DNA of 64,000 nt from Sphingomonas taxi (GTDB taxonomy: Bacteria > Pseudomonadota > Alphaproteobacteria > Sphingomonadales > Sphingomonadaceae), in the NCBI RefSeq assembly GCF_000764535.1, contig NZ_CP009572.1, forward strand, positions 99,312 to 163,311. The letters run 5' to 3'. Positions within the stretch are counted from its first letter, which is position 1. Each line of letters begins with the position of its first letter. Of this stretch, positions 59,870 through 64,000 are shown in pieces. Position numbers and translations under genes: made by a program. The notes beneath the pieces were generated by a model. The model was not told the DNA's origin. It searched no databases and was given only the letters and a program-made list of their open reading frames with translations.

Positions 59870-60771
59870 GCCGCGGCGCGCGCCTCGAGCTGGCGGATGA
59901 CGCTCGCTGTATTGGCATAGGGCTGGTGGCTCTGCTGGCCGGTGAGCGCGAAATCCTCGGGGCCGGGACGGCGCAGGATGCGCACCGGCCGGCCGGCGGT
60001 GTCGTCGACCAGCCCCATCAGGCGGAAGGCGTGCAGCCAATGGCCCATGGTGCGATAGCCCCATTTCGCCTCGAACAATTCGGCGTTGCGCACGACGCTG
60101 TCGAGATGATGGACCGGCGGCATATGGTGCGGGTGATATTGGTGATAGGCGCGCCCGCCCTTGATCCACGCGATCTCCACGCCGGCCTGGTCGAGCGTCT
60201 TGCCGAAATCGGTGTCCTCGCCGCCATAGCCGACATAGCGTTCGTCGAACCCGCCGATATCGAGGAAGGTCGCGCGCCGCATCGCGAAGTTGAGCGACCA
60301 GAAGCAGCGATAGTCGTTGCAGCGCTCGACGCCCTGCGGCGGGGGGCCGCGGCGGTCGGAATGGCGCACCGCAAGCGCCTCGAACCGGTCCATCGACAGA
60401 TCGGCCTCGGTCGCCCCGCCGGGCAGATAGAGCACTTCGCCCATCAGCAACGCGTCGGTGTCGGCGAGGAAGCCGGCATAATCGGCGACCAGATCGGGCG
60501 TCGGGATGCAATCCATGTCGAGGAAGACGATCCCTTCGCCCTGCGCGCTGCGCGCCGCGGCGTTGCGCGCTGCGGCGAGCGGCAGCGCGTCGGCGACGAC
60601 GTGCATCTGGCGGATCGGGAAGGGGGCGGCGGGCAGCTCATAGGCCTCCGCCTGCATCACCGCGACGATCAGCTCGACCGGCATCTGGCGCTGCCGCGTC
60701 AGGCCATGGACGAGATTGACGAGATGATCGGGCCGCCCCTTGGCGAGCGTGACGACGGAGATGGAGGTCAT
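59866..60771 (-). CDS. Glycosyltransferase with GT-A fold (galactosyltransferase-like)
   Basis: A 301-residue enzyme. SISVVTLAKGRPDHLVNLVHGL begins the domain, IVFLDMDCIPTPDLV has the DxD metal motif, CFWSLNFAMRRATFLDIGGFDERYVGYGGEDTDFG holds the acceptor-side GGxDE and the ED pair, as in the family 2/27-like galactosyltransferase-related proteins. The ATG at 60771 has GGAA upstream; a start at 60783 is also possible. The REP pair lies just before it, so it may have its own promoter. Confidence 0.87.
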   Translation of the reverse strand: MTSISVVTLAKGRPDHLVNLVHGLTRQRQMPVELIVAVMQAEAYELPAAPFPIRQMHVVADALPLAAARNAAARSAQGEGIVFLDMDCIPTPDLVADYAGFLADTDALLMGEVLYLPGGATEADLSMDRFEALAVRHSDRRGPPPQGVERCNDYRCFWSLNFAMRRATFLDIGGFDERYVGYGGEDTDFGKTLDQAGVEIAWIKGGRAYHQYHPHHMPPVHHLDSVVRNAELFEAKWGYRTMGHWLHAFRLMGLVDDTAGRPVRILRRPGPEDFALTGQQSHQPYANTASVIRQLEARAAA

Positions 60772-60841
60772 AGCGGGTTCCATGAAAGAGGCAGGCTGGG
60801 GTGCGTGAGGGTCGTGGGACTTGGGAGATTGCCCCCAATAT

Positions 60842-60950
60842 CCGTCACCCCGGACTCGTTCCGGGGTCCACCGAGCCGCAGGCGTGCGCTCGCCCTTCCA
60901 GCCGCGCACCGCGCCGCAGAGTGGACCCCGGAACGAGTCCGGGGTGACGG
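60842..60950. repeat. Perfect 30-base inverted repeat, REP pair within the glycan operon
   Basis: The left arm (60842-60871) begins CCGTCACCCCGGACTCG and the right arm (60921-60950) is its exact reverse complement, with a 49-base spacer. Each arm carries a smaller palindrome (CCCCGGA..TCCGGGG). Such paired palindromes are typical REP/BIME elements, different in sequence from those at 44.6 kb. It fills most of the only long gap in the operon. Confidence 0.85.
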
Positions 60951-60967
60951 GGTGGATGGGGCGGGGG

Positions 60968-62101
60968 TCATGCCCGCTCGGGTGCGGGAGCAGGGCGGAC
61001 CGCCTGCGGCGTCCACAACCGGTCGCTCAGCGCCTCCAGCCAGCGCGCCGCATCCTCGGCGGGCGCGTCGGCGATCATCGCGCGCTGCGCTGCCGGACGG
61101 TGGCCGGCGCGCGTCTCGGCGAGCGCCGCGGTCCAGCCGCCCGCCGACGAGGGCAGATGCGGCCGCACGCAGGCGACGCCCGCCGCGGCGAGCGCCTCGG
61201 CCTTGCGATGCTGTTCGTCGAAATAGCGCCATTCGGGCACCGCCAGCCACGGCCGCCCCGCGGCGAGGATCTGCTGGCAGGTGGTGTTGCCGGTCGAGGC
61301 GATGACGATGTCCGCCGCGGCGATATGGTCGGCGGCATCGTCGACCCAGCCGCGATGCTCGAGATTGGCGGGCTCGGTGGCATGCCAGTCGCGCTGCACC
61401 GGGCCGATCGTGATCCAGCGCGCGGCCGGCGTCGCGCGCGCACCGACGCCGAGCGGCGCGGCCGCGAACCCGCCGCCCCCGCCGCCCGCGACGACCAGGA
61501 TCATCTCCTCGTCCGGCGCGACGCCGATCCGCTGCCGCGCCACCTCGCGCTCGGGGACGCGAATATCGACGCCGAGCCCGCCGGCGAAGCACGTCTTGGC
61601 GCGCATGGCCGCATCCCATTCGGGCTGGGCGAGCGCGGCGTGGAACGGCGCGAGCAGCCCCGCCGCGCCGTCATAGGCGGCGCGATGACCGGGATCGCCG
61701 CGGTCGCCGTGCTGGAGGATCTTGACGTGCGGCACCGAGCAGATGCGGGCGAGCTGCGCGATCTCGGCGGAGACGTCGCAGATCATCAGCGCCGGGTCGG
61801 CCGCGTCGAACCAGTTCGCCAGCGTCGCCATCGCGCGGCGGATGCCCGGCCAGCCCAATGGCGCGCAATGCAGCGTGTCGGGCGTCGCCACCCAGTCCAT
61901 CGCCCCCGCCTCGTCGCCGCTCGGCTCGAACAGCGAGGGCAGGCGGACGATCGCGACGTGCGGCGGGAGCGCCGGGAAGATATCGTCGCGCGCACAGAAC
62001 AGCGTCAGCGGCCGGGTCGGCGGCAAGGCGTTGGCGATCGCCGCGCAGCGTTCGGCATGGCCGCGTCCCTGATGATGGACGAAATAGCCGAACGGCCTCA
62101 C
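60968..62101 (-). CDS. MurG-like glycosyltransferase
   Basis: A 377-residue GT-B protein. YFVHHQGRGHAERCAAIANAL opens like MurG and UDP-glucuronosyltransferases, VAGGGGGGF is the Gly loop, and VIASTGNTTCQQILAAGRPWLAVPEW is the donor-binding end. AICDVSAEIA-like residues are near 100. The GTG start at 62101 overlaps the stop of the preceding gene (GTGA). Two Cys near the active site (TCFAGG, TTCQQ) are notable. Donor and acceptor unknown. Confidence 0.86.
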   Translation of the reverse strand: MRPFGYFVHHQGRGHAERCAAIANALPPTRPLTLFCARDDIFPALPPHVAIVRLPSLFEPSGDEAGAMDWVATPDTLHCAPLGWPGIRRAMATLANWFDAADPALMICDVSAEIAQLARICSVPHVKILQHGDRGDPGHRAAYDGAAGLLAPFHAALAQPEWDAAMRAKTCFAGGLGVDIRVPEREVARQRIGVAPDEEMILVVAGGGGGGFAAAPLGVGARATPAARWITIGPVQRDWHATEPANLEHRGWVDDAADHIAAADIVIASTGNTTCQQILAAGRPWLAVPEWRYFDEQHRKAEALAAAGVACVRPHLPSSAGGWTAALAETRAGHRPAAQRAMIADAPAEDAARWLEALSDRLWTPQAVRPAPAPERA

Positions 62102-64000
62102 GCCGCCTGCGCCAGCGGCGGGGTGGCGGACGCGACGAGGCCGAGCCGGTCGAGCCCCTCGACGATCCCCGCCGCATGATGCGCGCTCGCCCGGTACAGA
62201 CCGGCGCGCGCAGGCAGATCGGCGAGCTCGTCGCCGGCATTGCCGACGACGATCGCCTGACCGCAGGCGGCGAGCATGTCGGCGTCGTTGCCGCTGTCGC
62301 CTGCCGCGATACACTGACCGAGCGACCAGCCGTGGCGCGCGGCATAGAAAGCGATCGCCGCGGCCTTGCCGCCCGCCGGTGCAAGCACGTCGATCAGTTC
62401 GCCGTGCGAGAAGATCACCCGCGCGCCGAGCCCCGCCGCAGCGAGCGTGCCGCGGATCGCCGCGGCATCCGCCGCGGTGCCGAAGAAGCTCAGTTTGTGC
62501 GGCCCTTCGGTCGCGACCGGCTGCGGCGTCACGCCGAGCGGTGCCAGCGCGCGCACCACCGCGGCGCGATCCCAGCCGGCGTCGAGCGCGCGCGCATAAT
62601 CGGCGCAGCCGCGCCAGCCGCCGGCACCGTCGGACAGCAGCAGCCGCGTCCCGACATCGACGATATAGGCATCGGGCTCGGGCAGCTGCCAGCGCGCCAG
62701 GATCGCCTGCGCCGCCTCGATCCCGCGCCCGGTGGCGACGACGAAACCGAGCGGTGTTGCGCCGCGCCATGCGGCGAAGGCCGCGGCGCCGTCACTGCAG
62801 CCGGTCAGCGTATGGTCGATGTCGCAGGCAAGCAGCCGCGGCGCGGCGATGTCGCGATAGATCGCGACCGAGGCGGCGGCATAGTCCGTCCAGCAATAGG
62901 CGCCGACCCGCGTGCGGCCGGCGTGCGCGAGCGCGGCGTGGCGGACGGGATCGCCGATGATCGCGCGGCAGGCGCGGGCGATGCCGGCATCGTCGCGCGG
63001 ATCGATCAGCACGCCATGGTGCAGCCGCGCGACGATCTCGGCGGGGCCGCCGTTGCGCGTCGCCACCACCGGCACGCCCGCCGCGGCCGCCTCGATCAGC
63101 GTCAGCCCGAACGGCTCGTGCAACGCCGGATTGACGAACACCCCGCCGTGCGCGGCGCGGTCGTAGAGCGCGGCGACATCGGCCGCGTCATGCCGCGGCG
63201 GCAGCGCGATCCGCCCGGCGAGCGCCGGGTTCGCGGCGAGCCGGTGCAGCTCGGCGAGCACCGCGGCTTCCTCGCCGACGGCATGATCGTGACGTCCGGC
63301 GAGGATGACCAGATTGGCCTGTGCCCGCAGCGCCGCATCGCCGGCATAGGCGCGGACCAGCGCGGCGAGGTTCTTCTTGGCGACCGGCCGCGCCACCGCG
63401 AACAGGATCGGCAGGTCGGGCCGGTCGAGCCAGTCGCCGAGCCGGTCGGCGAGCGTGTCGGCATCGTTGGCGCCGGCCGCGTCGCGCTGCGGCACGCCGG
63501 GCGGCAGGCAGTGGATACGCCCCGTCACCGCCACGTCATAGCCGCCGATCTGCCGCTCCGCCTCGTCGCGGGTCGACACCAGGATCGCCGCGGCGCCGGC
63601 GATCGCGGCACGCTCGGCGTCGATCCGCGCGTCGAGCCCCTCGCCATCCAGACCGGCCGCGCGCTTGTCGATGCCGAGCGCGTGCGGCGTATAGGCGAAG
63701 GGGATGCCGAACCGCGCGTGCGCGGCGCGCGCGACCGCGGCGGCATCGGCGAAATGCGCATGGATCACGTCGGGCAGCCGCGGCAGCGCCGCCAGATGCG
63801 CGCAGAATGCCGCGGTGAACGCGGGCAGCTCGGCGTCGAGCGCCTCCTTCTCCAGATAGGCCGCCGACCCGGTCGCGATCCGGTCGATCGTCACCTTGGC
63901 GTCGAGCGTCTCGCGCGCGCGCGCATGGCAGGGGTCGAGCCGCGCATCGGCGAACCGGCGGGTGACGATCGAAACCTGGTCGACATCGTCACGCCGCGCC
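62098..64000 (-). CDS. Glycosyltransferase-HAD fusion (sucrose-phosphate synthase-like), N-terminus cut by the window edge
   Basis: At least 633 residues; the frame runs open to base 64000. The first part is a family 4 glycosyltransferase: DVIHAHFADAAAVAR, FAYTPHALGIDKRA, LFAVARPVAKKNLAALVRAYAG, HEPFGLTLIEAAAAGVPVVATRNGGPAEI. The last 260 residues are a HAD-IIB phosphatase: LLACDIDHTLTG (nucleophile), VVATGRG, and GDSGNDADMLAAC. This synthase-phosphatase order is that of sucrose-phosphate synthase with fused phosphatase. In this operon it may make a related glycosylated compound such as a mannosyl- or glucosyl-acid. Confidence 0.86.
   Translation of the reverse strand, partial: ARRDDVDQVSIVTRRFADARLDPCHARARETLDAKVTIDRIATGSAAYLEKEALDAELPAFTAAFCAHLAALPRLPDVIHAHFADAAAVARAAHARFGIPFAYTPHALGIDKRAAGLDGEGLDARIDAERAAIAGAAAILVSTRDEAERQIGGYDVAVTGRIHCLPPGVPQRDAAGANDADTLADRLGDWLDRPDLPILFAVARPVAKKNLAALVRAYAGDAALRAQANLVILAGRHDHAVGEEAAVLAELHRLAANPALAGRIALPPRHDAADVAALYDRAAHGGVFVNPALHEPFGLTLIEAAAAGVPVVATRNGGPAEIVARLHHGVLIDPRDDAGIARACRAIIGDPVRHAALAHAGRTRVGAYCWTDYAAASVAIYRDIAAPRLLACDIDHTLTGCSDGAAAFAAWRGATPLGFVVATGRGIEAAQAILARWQLPEPDAYIVDVGTRLLLSDGAGGWRGCADYARALDAGWDRAAVVRALAPLGVTPQPVATEGPHKLSFFGTAADAAAIRGTLAAAGLGARVIFSHGELIDVLAPAGGKAAAIAFYAARHGWSLGQCIAAGDSGNDADMLAACGQAIVVGNAGDELADLPARAGLYRASAHHAAGIVEGLDRLGLVASATPPLAQAA

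Overview
The window reads as chromosome of a high-GC alphaproteobacterium of the Sphingomonas type. The grounds are the very GC-rich coding sequence, five TonB-dependent receptors in 64 kb, GAF-fused cyclic-di-GMP enzymes, a Rap1a/Tai-like protein, a TorF-like porin and short palindromic REP elements with the core GCTCCTGC...GCAGGAGC. This assignment is inferred from gene content, not from a marker gene. I see no rRNA, tRNA, CRISPR array, complete insertion sequence or prophage.

Layout. 0-5 kb: a receptor cut by the left edge, an orphan-family protein (paralogue at 51.5 kb), very small genes, an autotransporter relic, and a two-gene porin operon behind a large palindrome. 5-9.6 kb: response regulator, GAF-EAL protein and hybrid histidine kinase. 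9.9-11 kb: a coiled-coil lipoprotein followed by an L,D-transpeptidase-like protein. 11.2-15.2 kb: a patch that looks less GC-rich, with a hydrolase, AraC regulator, DUF4142 protein and catalase-family protein. 15.8-19.7 kb: small proteins, then a divergent AraC/SDR pair and a PQQ-type sugar dehydrogenase. 19.8-34 kb: metal and nutrient uptake. This holds an S41 peptidase-molbindin-ModE-like-receptor run with a ModE-box-like site, a siderophore-type receptor, a receptor behind a near-consensus Zur box, a two-domain aspartic protease with TPRs, and a 1028-residue receptor. 34-42 kb: thioesterase-like protein, PAS regulator, PPOX protein, two duplicated chemoreceptors and a ClC transporter. 42-49 kb: a diguanylate cyclase operon, a Crp/Fnr regulator, and a redox/hydrolase group with a second catalase-family gene, an in-frame hydrolase-propeller fusion and an aldo/keto reductase. 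49.5-57 kb: a ParD-like/methionine aminopeptidase pair, small exported proteins, a second PQQ-type dehydrogenase and a RES/Xre toxin-antitoxin pair. 57-64 kb: a minus-strand glycan operon of six genes, running off the right edge, with stops and starts overlapping by 4 bases except at one REP-filled gap.

How it fits together. Much of the window concerns the cell envelope and its regulation: receptors with metal-responsive control sites, cyclic-di-GMP enzymes sharing a GAF sensor type but with opposite catalytic outputs, and a glycan cluster likely to make a pyruvylated saccharide. Many short genes (38 to about 150 residues) have good ribosome binding sites but no recognisable family.
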